Positions 10,646-23,500 of a stretch of 64,000 nucleotides of DNA are shown in pieces (position 1 is the first letter of the stretch; each line of letters starts with the position of its first letter). The notes below the pieces were generated by a model. That model saw only the letters and a program-made list of their open reading frames with translations. It ran no database searches and had not been told where the DNA came from. The position numbers and the translations under genes are program-made. This DNA comes from Tetmemena sp. SeJ-2015 (taxonomy: Eukaryota; Ciliophora; Spirotrichea; Sporadotrichida; Oxytrichidae). Where the stretch lies: positions 186,001 to 250,000 of the forward strand of contig JAJKFJ010021923.1 of the NCBI GenBank assembly GCA_027382625.1, read 5' to 3'.

Positions 10646-13600
10646 ATGGATAACAGGAATTAGTAGAATGTGAACAAGTCTCAAAGTTTTGACATCACAG
10701 GCAACAAATAGCAAAACTCAATTTACTATACAACTACTACTGCTCAAACCACAACTTAAATAGGAACTTAGAGACAACAATTCGACCTTATCTAGAACAA
10801 AGGCTAAACCTATTATGAAACCACAGACAAATAGAGTTTCCCTTACAAACAGCAATCATCTTAAATTTCAGAATAGGCTGAATAGCGATCAGACTAGAAT
10901 TCTCAATCCACTTCCTCCGCTAAGTTTAAATCTGATTCTTCATAATCTGCCATCAAATTCATTTTTAATTTCACTCAAGTCAAGGTCATCATACAGTAAG
11001 AAGTCAAGAGCCAAGATTCAATGAATAACTAAGAAAAGTAAATCCTCCAAGAATAACAGCAGCAACTATAACAGGAGATCAAGTAGCTTTCCTCCTGCAT
11101 TTTGAGTTTTCAAAATATTTTATTGTTTGAGCTCATCAGATTCTCATCAAAGCTAACATAGAACTGAGATTCAAATTTCAAGAGTTACTAGGAGTTAAAA
11201 TTAATATATAAATTATTTATATCTCATTCCTTTTATTAACTTATTTAATGAGTAAAAGTCAAGATAAGTCTCAGTATAGGAGATTGAGGTCAGACAGAAA
11301 TGCCAAAATATTTAAATCTTCAATGATAAAGGCCAATAAAACAGTGCAGAGCTTAACTTAAAACAATAGCTCGGAGAGTCAAGAGCAAACTCAACAGCAA
11401 ATGCAAAAAGAGAGCTCCTCTGGTTCAATAGACACAATCAAAACTTTCCTCACATTTTGGCCATCTTACTTTTTGCTTGAAACAAAAATAAACATGCTTT
11501 TCAGTTTTTCCTTTTCATTTTATTTATTGGTTATGATGAAATTTATATTTCATTTTAAATAACTATTTATACTTCTCCCCAGAATTTATGGGTAAATTCT
11601 AATAAGAATAGGAATAGTTCCCAGCTATGATTGAGGGCTCTTTTAAAAAAGGCACTGAGGAAATGAAAGATTCCTAAATTAATCCAGTAGAAGAAGAAAA
11701 ATAATGCCACAAAGTAGAATGAGGATAACTTATATTGGTCACTCCCTAATCCAGATCAAATTCAATTCTAAAATAGAAAAAGCCTAGACCATCAAAATCT
11801 TAACAGAGAGCAAGACTCTTTACAATTCTAAGTGGAATAGATGAAAGACGACTTGCTTAAGTCAATCCCTCAAGTCAAAACAATTAGTCTAAACTCCTTC
11901 CGTCCCAAAACTGTTTCCTTGCCATCCCCAGAAAAGATTCTGCTCTAAACTTGCAAGATCAGAGAGCTGTTGAATACAATACTACTACAGCTAGATCTTT
12001 AAAGTAGTCGGATATAAATAACTACCTAGAAGTGGAGAGATCCCAAGCTAAGAGCCAGTCAGTCTCTCCTTAATCCATATTTAAGTCTGAGCAGGTAGAC
12101 TTAACCAATAACTAGGTTATTAAGAAATACGAGGAGATATTGAACAAGTTAGTCACTCAATACACTAAGATGCAAAGGCAACTTATGGATCAGTAGTCTA
12201 AAATCCATACAATTATTTTTAATCCAATCCTCAGAGGCGTTTTGGGAACAGAAACTATCAAGTATGTAAAACTAACTCTAAATTATTCACAACGAGAACA
12301 ACCACCTCAAAATTGCAGCTCAAAAAGAGTTAAATATCAGACTTGAAGAGAGATAGGCTTTTCAAAAGTTGAAGTAAGCAGCTGCACATGAAATATTATC
12401 GTATATAAACTTAATTATTCCTAATAATATTAAATTTTAAATCATTCTTTTAAGAGAATTTATTATTTTAGTTAATTATTATAGGAAAGATATTCGCCAA
12501 ATATTGCATGTCATGATTTTGTATTTTTATAATTTACTGATACAGAAGTTGATGCATTAAGATATGGAAATGAAGAATAAGAACAGCATACTGCACGAAA
12601 GCAATTTACTATTTTCATGATTAATTTGTCATACGAGAAAGTACTGAAGAGCCTGAAAGGAGTCGTTGATATAATCTGAGACTGAGAAGCACTAAATTGA
12701 AAATGAAAACAAAAGACTCAAACTTCAACTAGAAACTCTGGAGGTAGAAAATTAAAGGTTCAAGCAGGCCAAGCTTCTCCAAGACAAGAAGAATTCAGAG
12801 ACAAAAACTGCCCAAGATTAATTCCAAAACTTGATTGCTCAGAGAGATACTACCTATCCAGCACTAGAGTCAAGATATAATCAGACTCAAGGACATAGTC
12901 AATGAGTTATAAACTCAGATTTAAAAGGTATCGATGGAGAATAGCAGTCATAGGAGGGAATTGGAGCTATTCAATATCTAAAAGCAGCAAGAAATGCTCA
13001 AAATTATGCATCAATAACAAAATCATAACTAGCTTCTAGCAAACTTTTTATTTATAAGAAAAAAAATTAATGTTAACTATGTGTTAATTAATTAAAACTT
13101 ATCTGATTGCAATATAAAATTGCTATTTACGAAAATTTTAACTTCAAAACATCTTATCTTTTTTTAATTCTAGGCTAATATGAAATAATATATCCACTAC
13201 ATTTTTTTAATGATTTTTTATTAAAAACAGGGTGCAGATTTCTCAATAGAATGACAGCTTGCAAAGTTGGAAGTTGATTAATGAAGAAACAATGAAGAAT
13301 ATTACGCCCATTAAAAATAACTTAATGAGTTTGGACTAAGTTGGAAATGATAGAATGGGCATGCACTCTCAACTGAGTGACTACTTATTCTTTGATGAAC
13401 AACTCAAACCAGAACTTTCTACACTCCCAATGCTAAAACTCATTTGGATCACTCTTTCAAAACTGCATTTCAGCAATTAACTTGGCGGTTTCAATGATAT
13501 GAAGAGCCTCACTCCCTAGAAAGACTTACTGGCTAATGTCTCTGTGGAGAGGAAAAACCAAGCCAACAATTCATCATTCAGTCAATTAAGCCATGAATTG

Positions 13601-14093
13601 GGTTATTGCTCAGCTTTTTAATTTATTAAATTCGAAATTACAATTTAATAAATTAGATCTTAAAAAGATGAATAGTTTGATTAGCATTTACCTAATATAG
13701 CAAAATATTTATTTAATTATTTTATACAAATATATGCCTTAAAAGTTTAAATAAGCATATAATACTAAAGATTTTGGAGGGAGACAAGTGGAGTGCAAGA
13801 GCTTATGATAATCTTGCGGGAATAAGTTAACTTCTAGTTCAGGGCCAGAGGACTCCAAACACTAAAACTTCTTAATCCATTCTGTTCCAAAAAGGCAAAA
13901 AAGATCTTTCAGACATCAAGCCCACGCAAATCAACAAAGTCCAACTGCAATTGCTATCAGACAACTAAGATTTTATTCCAGCGGCTGGTATTTAATCCAG
14001 GGATCTCAACAGGATATATCATTTATTATTATGTATAATAAGGATCTAAAATAAAACTCTGTGCACTATTAACTCTAGCTCTTAAATTTACTG
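10646..14093 (+). CDS. large coiled-coil protein, N-terminus Gln/Ser/Thr-rich
   Basis: ATG at 10646 opens MDNRNQQNVNKSQSFDITG and a Gln/Thr-rich N-terminal region. A resolved IES (11107-11131) restores the frame into SSSDSHQSQHRTEIQ. Later pieces run through heptad-rich helices, for example VIKKYEEILNKLVTQYTKMQ (about 12120-12190), IENENKRLKLQLETLEVEN (about 12690-12750) and RRELELFNIQKQQEMLK (about 12955-13010). A less helical C-terminal part follows (QLSDYLFFDEQLKPELS, WSARAYDNLAGISQLLVQ). AT-rich blocks at about 11210-11260, 12400-12540, 13025-13230 and 13620-13770 are probably IESs. The last open frame reaches TGA at about 14093. Likely a structural or cytoskeletal protein. Family not recognised. 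Confidence 0.6.
11107..11131 (+). other. IES, pointer TTTGAG
   Basis: TTTGAG occurs at 11101-11106 and 11126-11131. Removing 25 bp between them (one copy retained) joins the Gln-rich N-terminal frame to SSSDSHQ, bypassing the frame break. Confidence 0.75.
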
Positions 14094-14227
14094 ACTAAAT
14101 ATAATCCACTGATAATGTAGCTACTTAAATATTTTTAAATTTTTAATCATCATTCCCATTCATGCTCCTTAATGAAATCTTAAAGCAATAATAATTGAAG
14201 TTAACAATTTAAAATAAAACATTTGAA

Positions 14228-15121
14228 ATGGAATACCTGCCTGAGAAGAGAAGGACCTAGAAGATCCAAGTTCTTAAAAAGGAAGAGAAGACTAAGAACT
14301 TTAGAGAATACTTGGCAGATCAAGGAGTAGTTCTAGCTCTAGTTAAATGTAAACACTCTACTTAGGATATCTCCAACACTATTTATTAAAAGCAGATGAA
14401 TCTATTTCTTGCTCTATTTTCATAACTGAAATATTTACCAATCTGTAGACATACTCGCTTTGAGAAATTCAGACCCAAAGCCTGAAGAGCCAGTTGAACA
14501 CTTAAGAGACTACTTTGGTCGCTATAGGGATCCCATGTGGGACGTGGTTGATCAGCTCACTGCTGAAAACTAGGAGATTTAAAATGTCCTTCCTGAACTT
14601 GAGAGTAGAAGACAAGAGTTAGAGGTTAAAGTACAGGACGAGAAAAGATTCAATAAAATCAGAGAGCTCTTCATGTTTGTGGACACAGAAAAAACTGTAA
14701 GCCTTATTGTGCGATTTATAATTCACTTTATTAGGACCTTGTGAGTGTGAAGATTATTGTTCAGAAGTTGAGTGGATTTGCCAAATTTGATCTGGACTAG
14801 AAAATTGGAGCTAGAGGCTTCTTCTAATGCGTTGAAGGCTCTTTACTTCTCCAATTTGTAATTATTAATTTCAAAGCATAAAAATTAGTATTTTCATATG
14901 AAGGTAGAAGGGGACACTCTTTCAGGAGAGGCAGTTGACTAAAGTATTTCAGCTTCCTAAGGTGCTCTCCCCAAGTTAGTGCTAAACTAGGAGAAATACG
15001 CTAGAATAGTGGAAGTCTTGGAAAGAGCATTCAGAGATAACCAACCTCCTTTCTAAGGCGATCTTGAAAACGAACTCTACAAGCAGCTTATTGCTAAGTT
15101 TAGAGAGTATTTCTCTCAATG
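14228..15121 (+). CDS. MYCBP (AMY-1)/FAP174-like protein with extended C-terminus
   Basis: ATG at 14228 gives MEYLPEKRRTQKIQVLKKEE, then NFREYLADQGVVLALVK. A GT-AG intron (14349-14448) splices to YILALRNSDPKPEEPVEHLR and then LTAENQEIQNVLPELESRRQ. This follows the order of c-Myc-binding protein: a helix ending in 'RYLxxxGVxxxLxKxLxALYEEPxKP', then a coiled coil. The Chlamydomonas orthologue FAP174 is an axonemal protein. Two more introns (about 14698-14735 and 14861-14906) lead to about 100 extra residues ending KFREYFSQ and TGA at 15119-15121. That tail is not part of the usual roughly 100-residue family and I do not recognise it. The first Met fits because it follows AT-rich sequence. Confidence 0.75.
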
Positions 15122-15259
15122 AATTTTAGTTTTAGCAATATTTACTTAATTTGTTTTAATGGCGAAGAGTTTATGAAATGTAATTTTGGGAAAAGCAAAA
15201 CTAAACATAAAGAGAACAACCAGATATATATAGTCTTATAAGCAGTAAAACAATCCTCT

Positions 15260-16128
15260 TCAGTTGTTAATTTCTTCCATGTAATCGTACTCCTCCATTC
15301 TGTAGGTATCAATACTTTGATCTATGCCTGCAACGCTCCCACTAGTCAATATATCCACATCCTTCATTAAATAATACTGAAATAATTATCATTAAGTCTC
15401 ATAAATCTCTTTTTAGTATAATAAATGCTTTACATTTGGCAAGAAGCTTTTAATTTGTAAATTTGCACTTTATTATTCATGTTGTTAAACTGATCCTCAT
15501 TGAATTAGTCATTGTTGTTATCAATAAGTTCTTCAATGTCATCCATTTGCATGTTGTTGTGGAGACTATTGGGCTAGTTGTAGCTTTGTACTTGAGTCTT
15601 TATCTTTGCAGGCTCTTGCTGCTGCTGTGAAGCAGAGTTAGCAGAGGGTCCTTCATTCTTAATGACTTGGATTATATCATCTTCCTTTGGTTTGCTACTA
15701 GGCTGAGAGGATCCCTAAGCTTTCAAAAGTCTCAGCATTTGAACCAGAAGGGGTGCACTCTTGTCGTTGCCACCTGCTTGCATTCCTTTGATGCCGCTCT
15801 TTTGAGCGAGATCATCTCTGGTTTGCTAGTCCTGAGAGAGAGCGACCTCAGGCAAGTAGGTGCTGAGAGTGTACTCCATTCTGTAGAACTCTAGATATTC
15901 GCGTATCATCTAAGCAATCAACTTGGAGATAATTTAAATTAGAGTCTTCGTTCTCGTGCACCTTTTGAGCAGTGGGGTTCTGCCACTAGAAACCAGTGTT
16001 TTATTTCACTTGCTGATCTGCATGGTCTCAATCGCTTGGAACACTCTGGCGCGGAGTTGGGCTCTTAACTGACTAAGGGTTCCTTCGTCTTCAAGGGTCT
16101 AGATAACAAGGTTTTTCAAATCGTCCAT
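15260..16128 (-). CDS. FOP/FGFR1OP-like centrosomal (basal body) protein
   Basis: ATG at 16128 opens MDDLKNLVIQTLEDEGTLSQ followed by LRAQLRARVFQAIE. This matches the N-terminal dimerisation helices of FOP-family proteins (LVQTLExxGxLxxIKAxLRAxVFxAxE). A 24-nt GT-AG intron (15986-16009) splices to NGRTPLLKR, then LIAQMIREYLEFYRMEYTLS, which is the LisH-like second half. After that come a Lys/Ser linker, a short Gln run (QQQQ) and an acidic tail. An IES (15368-15480) is excised before KDVDILTSGSVAGIDQ. Stop TGA is at 15262-15260. FOP organises centrioles and basal bodies in animals, and a basal-body role is inferred here. Confidence 0.8.
15368..15480 (-). other. IES of 113 bp, pointer ATGAA
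   Basis: On the gene strand ATGAA occurs at both ends (plus-strand TTCAT at 15363-15367 and 15476-15480). Precise removal joins QFNNM to KDVDILTSG in frame. The removed part is AT-rich and would otherwise add an unrelated peptide and a TGA. Confidence 0.85.
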
Positions 16129-16415
16129 GAAAGTGAATCTAACTTTAAATTTAAATTTATAAATTAAACTCTCTACCCAAATATAATCTTAGCCATTAAA
16201 TAACTATATAATTTAAGATCATAATTTTAATTTATTCAATATATTCTACTAATTGTTGAATCTTATTCATTAGAGAGAGAGAGTTGGTTTTATTATTTTT
16301 TGTTGTGAATTATTTAAATTTCTCTTATAAATATGAAAATAAGCAGCCTATTTGTGTATGTATGACAAACGGGTAAAATAATTCATAATTCAAATTTTCA
16401 TTGATTGATTCATAA

Positions 16416-17915
16416 ATGTCTTCCTCCTCCTCTTAAACCTAGCATCACAATAGGTCTCAAGACAGAGCCAAGGACTCTGCTAAATTTTATAATGGCACTG
16501 AAAATGAAATAGTAAAGTCTTCAGGATCCTTTGTCAAAGAAATTCAGAATCAGCAAATTGAAAACAGAGTCATCCGCAGAATCATTCATAATAATCAAGA
16601 GAACTAAGCAGTGATCATCATAATTTCATTTTTAAATAATAGATAATTTAATTAAGTGGCCATTATTCTCAAATTTAAATAAGGTTTTCAATTAAATTTA
16701 AACCTAAAATATAACTTTAAAACTCAAAGATCATATAATTTATTTTACAAATTGACGATAGCTGTAAAATATATTTATAAACAAAGGAATTATATATTTA
16801 AAGATTAATTTAGCGTTACATAAGTTGACATAAATCCTTTTAAATTGTGTAATAACTCTTCAGTTATTGTAGTGAGTGGGTAAAGGCCTCCCCTAGCGAG
16901 AAAATCGTAAGCAACCCAAAGCCAGAGAGTAACTAATGACCAACTATTCGGAGGGCTTAACTTACAAAAGTTTGAGTAGTTTCACATTCAAAACAGAGAG
17001 TTGCTATAAACCAGCAATTCTAAGAGGACAGCCTAAACACCAACTAATTAATAATCTTATTGCCAGCTACCTGCTGCTCTAACTTAAAATCAAACGCCCA
17101 CAAGTAACTCCAACGATAATCGCATTTCATAATCATCCTAAAATAGGGAAAGAAACAGATCACTCTCTAAGAGAATTTATTATAATTAGTGATCGTAAAA
17201 TGAACAACACTGACTTTATTCAAGATCAAGATGACGAAGTAAGCTTTGAAGACTAGTTCAGAAACGCTCCCAATCTCAAGCAAATGAGACTCACCAAGAT
17301 CAATTATAGTTTTCTATATATTGCATTAACTCATAATGCTTTATTAGATCATTGATATTTTCAAGAATGACAATTTTATCTATAAATAAGAGAAAAACTC
17401 AATCTATACAAATAAGTTATCATTGATAGTCTATCAATTTAAAGATTGTCAGATTTTAGTAATTTAAGATGATATTTTATTTGAATTGCAAATTTAATTA
17501 TTTGATATTTTGTATAAGATTAGTGAATCTGATATTCAATTTGAATAGAGCATGCGAGCATCAAAGACAAGAGTTGTATCTGCGAAGCCATTTTGCGGGA
17601 GCAGACCAACAAGTTCAACTCGCAGAAATTCTAATAGTTAAATTCCTTCCCTTTTCAGGAGTAACAGTGCCATTAAGCAAAAAGAAAGTGATGTAACTCC
17701 AATCCACTCAGCTAATAAAGAGCACCATCATCATAATTAGTCTGCCATTTAACCTCTAATTGGAAATAAGTAAAACATATCAATTCAAATCAAGAGCTAT
17801 GAAAAGCCTCCCAGAAATATACTTTCTGCTAAGTCTAGCAATAGCCACCTTATTGCTGCTGGACTCAATATTGTTTCCAAATACATAAATAGCAATAAAT
17901 CAACTAAATTATTTA
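16416..17915 (+). CDS. Ser/Gln/Asn-rich region, possibly N-terminus of the carboxypeptidase gene
   Basis: ATG at 16416 begins MSSSSSQTQHHNRSQDRAKD and continues NGTENEIVKSSGSFVKEIQ. After AT-rich breaks (16625-16850, 17315-17530) the coding pieces read LNLQKFEQFHIQNRELLQ (about 16960-17010), MNNTDFIQDQDDEVSFED (17201 on) and a basic Ser/Thr-rich part, MRASKTRVVSAKPF (about 17550 on), to about 17910 (SNSHLIAAGLNIVSKYINS). No domain. Same strand and immediately upstream of the S11 peptidase domain with no TGA-plus-new-ATG boundary visible, so both may be one gene. This is an inference. Confidence 0.5.
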
Positions 17916-18355
17916 CTATATTTTCATAACTAAAACTTGCGCTTTTGTTTTATTCTGATAAATAAATTTAATTTTTAAAAAGTTTAAAATATATTTTCAT
18001 TATAAAATATTGATTAAATTTATTATATATTGTAGGAATTGACAAAAAACTGCTTCATTATAATTTTTTATTTAAAATTTTCATTAAAATGTTTAATATA
18101 TCTTAACAGAACATCTTTGATTTCAAATTACACCGACTTAAAATGAAAGATAGTATTATTTCTCCCTCCCATTAGTGATATTTATCATAAAATTTAAGAT
18201 TATATTTATATATATAAATTAGATTATAAAAATAAAACATATTTAATTTATTTCCTGCTTAAAATTTAACTGCTAAACTAAAGAAATTTAATTACATGTC
18301 AGACAAGTAAAAATAAGAATTAATTGCTTTTTTGTTTATTGAATTTAAGTGGGAA
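17916..18355. other. AT-rich block, probable IES or intergenic
   Basis: More than 80 % A/T by eye, stops throughout, no motif. It separates coding sequence on the same strand. Confidence 0.4.
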
Positions 18356-18359
18356 CTAA

Positions 18360-20058
18360 TAAGAAGGCAAAGGAAACAAAATAAATAGAGCCAGAAGCAG
18401 GTAGTCAACCGAAGAATCCTCCAATCATTATATTGGAGGTCAAAATGCCAATATTAGCAGAGATATATTATTCATTCAGCACCCATTTATCTCAACAGGC
18501 TAGGAAGCCAGCTTTTGCTATAAGAAGCCTCTTTTTTAGTCTTTTTAATGAAATTTAGATAAATAGCTTCCAAATTATCTATAATTGGCACTTGGTCAAG
18601 ATCGTTCCCTGGGATTTAATAAATAAGTAAAATTACCTTTTTTCAAATTTTCTAGCTATACTCGGTTGGCAAGGAGCACTTACTTTACCAAGTTTTAACA
18701 CAGATGAAAAGAGCTGCGTCCTCATTCGTCCAAGCTTTACAGTTGGAAACTCAAAATTTTTTGAAAATATGGGCTGAATGAATAATACTATAAAATTAAG
18801 GACAGCATAAACTTCTAATGAGATAGTAATCGGAGTGCATCGAAGACAAATATGATAAAGAAAACTCAGACAACTTAGATCCTCAAATTTCAAAGCAAAG
18901 CTCTTAAAGCAAGGTTCAAAATTAACCATTCGACTATCTCAACAATAAACTAAATAATCCCAATTAAGATTCAACTACAGATAAAGCATAGGACAATAAT
19001 GTTGCAGTAATTTGTAGTCAGGCAGAGCGTTTGCGAAGACTTCACTCTATCCAAACTAATATTCCACTGCCTCATATTACAGCATAATCTTGGTCGATAT
19101 ATGATGCAAAGGCTTTGAAGTTTTTAAACGGAAAGAAGGAAAACTATAAAAGAGAAATAGCTTCTCTAACTAAAATGATGACTTTCTACACTTGCCTTAC
19201 TCTTATGCAAAAATATAGCATCGATGAATAAACAATAGTAACTGTGTCTCGATGTGCTTCTCGTACCAATGGAACTTAAAATTAATTTTTATAGTGACTT
19301 CTGCTTGTTTGAGAGAAAATGACTAGCTAACAATAGGGCAATTATTTTATGGATTGATGCTCCCCTCCGGAAATGATGCCGCTTATTGCTTAGCAGAATA
19401 CTTTGGAAATTTCCTATACGAGAATAAGTACAAATCAGATTAGAACTAGGTATCAAGTGTGACCAGTTTCCAATTTCAATGGTCGATAGTGAGATACTTT
19501 TTAAAAGAGATGAACCTAAATGCTCTCAAGCTGAGAATGATGCAAAGCTAATTTGATAGTCCGCACGGCCTAGCTAACAAGCATAACTACTCTACAGCTG
19601 CAGATGTCTGCTTGCTAGCTGTGAAATGCATGACTCTTCCCAAGTTTAGGGAAGTGGTCAACACGATTGAAATAAGATTAGATAATTTTTTTTCTTTTAT
19701 TGAGTTCCGCACAGAAGCGAAGAGCTCTCCTCTAGGCAAAAAGTTGACAAAGTATCATTGGGAAAATACAAACAAACTACTGGGGTAGGTGGATGGATTT
19801 GTTGGCTGCAAGACAGGCATCACCAACCCAGCAGGTCCTTGTTTCTGTGGAAGCTATGAAAAAGACAACAACAACCTCATCATAGTAGTTCTTTGTTCTA
19901 AGAGTATGGAATCTCGTTGGTTGAAGTTCCCAAAATGGCTGACTGGGCAGTCCGAAAGAATAAAGCCAGCTAGTCACAATAAGCTTTGTTATCGGGTAAT
20001 TAAAGAACAGGCAGTAGAACTAGAGCTACAACAGGAAGGCCAGATTCGAATTAAGTGA
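18360..20058 (+). CDS. D-alanyl-D-alanine carboxypeptidase-like serine peptidase (S11 family)
   Basis: From about 18970 the frame reads into SWSIYDAKALKFLNGKK and then REIASLTKMMTFYT, carrying the S-x-x-K catalytic box (SLTK). After a resolved IES (19278-19300) it reads GTSACLRENDQLTIGQLFYG and LMLPSGNDAAYCLAEYF, carrying the second-motif SGN. The third motif KTG is in VGCKTGITNPAGPC (Lys codon at about 19809). Order, spacing and flanking residues match the DacA/DacF-type penicillin-binding peptidase fold. Stop TGA is at 20056-20058. Pieces upstream of 18970 (about 18380-18545 and 18645-18780) are coding-like but not conserved. In bacteria these enzymes trim peptidoglycan. Ciliates have no such wall, so the substrate here is unknown. 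Bacterial origin by transfer is an inference. Confidence 0.8.
19278..19300 (+). other. IES of 23 bp, pointer ACTT
   Basis: ACTT at 19274-19277 and 19297-19300. Removal turns a broken frame into the family motif GTSACLRENDQLT. Confidence 0.85.
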
Positions 20059-20520
20059 ATCAATCTACAGATAGTTATCATAGAAATTAGAGCATCGAAG
20101 GTAATTTTAAGCCTAGCACCTAGTAGCAAAGCAGATTTAATAGAATCATTTGATAGATTGAACTGATATAGCTCGTTTAATCTGCAGTCTACAGCTCTTT
20201 AAATTGGTTGCATGGAGTACACTCAACTTGATATGACCTAGACATAAAACATAATTTATTCAATTGTTACTTATACAGCTTCTTAATAGATTTTTATTAA
20301 GTTTCAGATGAACTCGATGATTATGATAGATATAATTGATGCAACAACGCTAACTGATCAAAATACAATTAATTTATATTTTAGATCAAATTTGGTTGCA
20401 ATATTAGTAAATTTCGCAAAAGTTGAGAGAGGTGCTGTTTAGAGTTAATGATTAAATAAATTATAAGTTATTAATACTAAATTAAGGTAAAGAGGAGCAA
20501 ACTAACTTATTTCATTTATT
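20059..20520. other. intergenic, no supported gene
   Basis: Downstream of the carboxypeptidase stop. Short open pieces exist but none with clear coding character. Confidence 0.4.
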
Positions 20521-20524
20521 CATA

Positions 20525-23500
20525 ATGTCCTACGCAGCAAAGTCCCAAACACAAGGGGCTCAGCTAAAATCTGGCTAATACAGCGTAAGTTATTTATAAT
20601 TCCAAGCGATTTAAGTCTAAAATCCATTTAGAACGGATTCCAGTTCTCCCAAGGAGGATTTAGCGCAATTAGAGAAGAAATCATTGACAAAAATGTAAGT
20701 GAAAGAACAAATACTAAAATATGTTCAGTCCTGATGCGAAAGTTTTACAACCAATTTCGATATTCACCTCTGAGATTTGTATTGTAACTTTAATATAGGG
20801 AGCGCTTTTTAAGTTGGGTACTCACACTCCAGCCTATCAGTTAAAGCAAGAGACCTATGTTCCTCGATCGGAAGCTATTGATTTAATAAAGCAGGTAAGT
20901 TGAAACTTCCTTTTTATAAAGAAAAAGTCTATTTTTGGAACTGTTGCCCCCTATTCATAACTGAATTTATAAAGTTTTAAACGGCATATATCCGAATTTC
21001 AGATTAATTTTATAATGCAACTTAAATTGTAAAATTTATTTCATGAGCAATTTAGAAATTATTTATAATTTTCATTTTTGAGGACAATTTTTAATTTAAA
21101 AATTGTCAAGTAATGAGTATAAAATAATTAGGGCGAACTTAAGTAATAAGTTAGCTTTCCTAAGTTCTTGCTCTTAATTATATAGCAAAATAAGAATAGA
21201 ATTTAGAATCAATTTTTAACAGCTTATTAGGAAGTAATATAAATTTGACTGTTTCATAATTTAAGTTTAATTCTCAATAATTTTCCAAGCCAAGACTCTA
21301 AATTTGTATCCCTTGTTTGAATTAAGTGAGAGTGAACTTGTTAATTATAGATTGAGCAAGAAGCAAAGAATAGAATAGATTAGTACAAGGAGTTCACAAT
21401 CCAATTGAAGAGCAAGTACGATCTCTTCGAAAAAGAGTCACACGCCTACTACTACGACATCATAGACCAGCTAAAGTTAAAGATAAGTACCCACGTTGAC
21501 CAGAAGAAAGACTTGCTTGCAAAGTTGTCCATGGAGAAGCAAGACTACGAAAAGTGCATCTCAGAATTGAACTAAAAGATCCTAGGTGGACACATGCAAC
21601 TTGAGGCATTTTCAGAGCAAAATGAAAAGAACCAGCGCCAAATATCCGCAAAACAGGATATCATCTATGATCTTGAGAGCAAGCTAGAGAAACTTACTTA
21701 AGAGCACGAGTAGCTCCTTAATAAAGAGCCAGAGAAAGTTTTTGTGGAAGTAGATAAGCTAATCTATGTGGACAAACCAGACGACAATACAGTCGACTAC
21801 TCTGAATTTGAGTAACTGATCAAATGGAGAGCGGATAATAAGGAGATGATCAAGTATTGGTATCAGCAATTCTTGAGAGATAATGGCAAGCCTCCTGAAC
21901 TCTCAGACTTCAAACAGTGCTAAGGTCTCGTGAATCACTATATGGAACTCAATCACAGATACACTGATCTCAAGCTCAGACTCCTCAGAACTGAAAACTA
22001 CAAGCCAAGAGTGGAAAAGTTTGAATGCCACATTTTATCATGATTGCTTTTTGTTCTAACCTCCTGAAGTTATCAAAGAGATAGTCGTGGAAAAAGTAGT
22101 AGAGTATGTCAAAATTGAGGTGCCAGTTGAAGTTCCAGTTTACATTCAAGCTGAAAAAGCTGATGAAAAACCATTGGCTCCTAGAATGGGAAACTTTTTC
22201 TCTGAAGCTCCTCAATAAGCGAATAATGATGCGGAGCTGAATAAAATCACCAGTGAAAAATAGGCTTTAGAAATGACTCTTTTAGTATTTTAGAAAGTGA
22301 AATTGAAGCCTACAAATAAGATTTGGAGATGAAGGAGCTAAGAAATAATGAGCTATAGGAAAAATCACAGACTAGAGCAGATGCTGTAATCAAATGTATC
22401 TGAGGACTAGCTCCTAGACGGATTCAGAAGAGAGATAGCAACTTAAAAGGCACTCGTTCATGATAGAGATACCAAGATTGACTAACTAATCAAGAACGAG
22501 AAGGAGTTAAGTGATAAGAAAAAGAGATAGTAATGGACCTCCAAAAATTAACCAAGGCCAATAAAAAGACTTAGAAATAGAAATGAGGATCTGGCCAAGT
22601 AATTGGAGGAAGCTATGGCAAGACCCGAAGAAGAGCAAAAGTTAGATCCTATGGCTGGAATTACTCAGCATGATTTCTCTAAGCATTTGAATATGCCGGA
22701 GAACCCTTTTATGCCAAATGAGTCTGCTAGATCTAGTATGATGATCGAGCAGTAAAAAGCGCATCATGATGCTGAGCTCAGTCAAATGGAAAATGCTTAA
22801 AAACTTTTGCGATTCCAGTTAGACGAGTTGAAGAGATAGAACGAAGACTTAAATACCCAAATTGAAATTCTGAAGAAGGTCTCGCCTGGAGAAGTCAAAA
22901 TCATTGAGAGGAAAATTGAGGTACCTATTGAAATTGAAAAGATAGTCGAGAGGATTGTGCACGTTCCTGTTGAAGTAAGAGTAGAAGTCCCCGTGAAAAG
23001 TGATTCTCAAGCTTCCCAAGCTAATTAAGTACCTTCTTAAAATCCTCAAAATGCTAATCAGAGCATTTTAACAGAGAAAATAGAGGTTTAGGATATTTTC
23101 TCAGATAGAACTCAACATCAAAATCAATCCGTGATCACCCAAAAGCCTGCTGAAATTCATCAACAATAGCCACTAATAATTTAATCCAGTTAGAGAACCG
23201 AAATTAATCCTATGGATACTTCATTTGTGAAGAATTTACAAAGCGATGCTCTATAGAAGGACAATTAAATTGCAGTACTATCTGTATGATGATTTTTAAT
23301 CTATCTCAAGAAGTGTAAGATCTGAAACTGCAGCTTCAAAAAGAGCCTAGAGTTGAAATTAAAACCGATAGAGAGGCTGCTGAAAAGGTTTTAGAGTTGG
23401 AGAAGCAGGCAGCTCTGTTCCGTTAGAAGTTAGACAAAAAGAAGCAAAAGATAGCTCTTTATAAGCAACAAAAGGCTCAATTAGAGAATGACTTGCAGCA

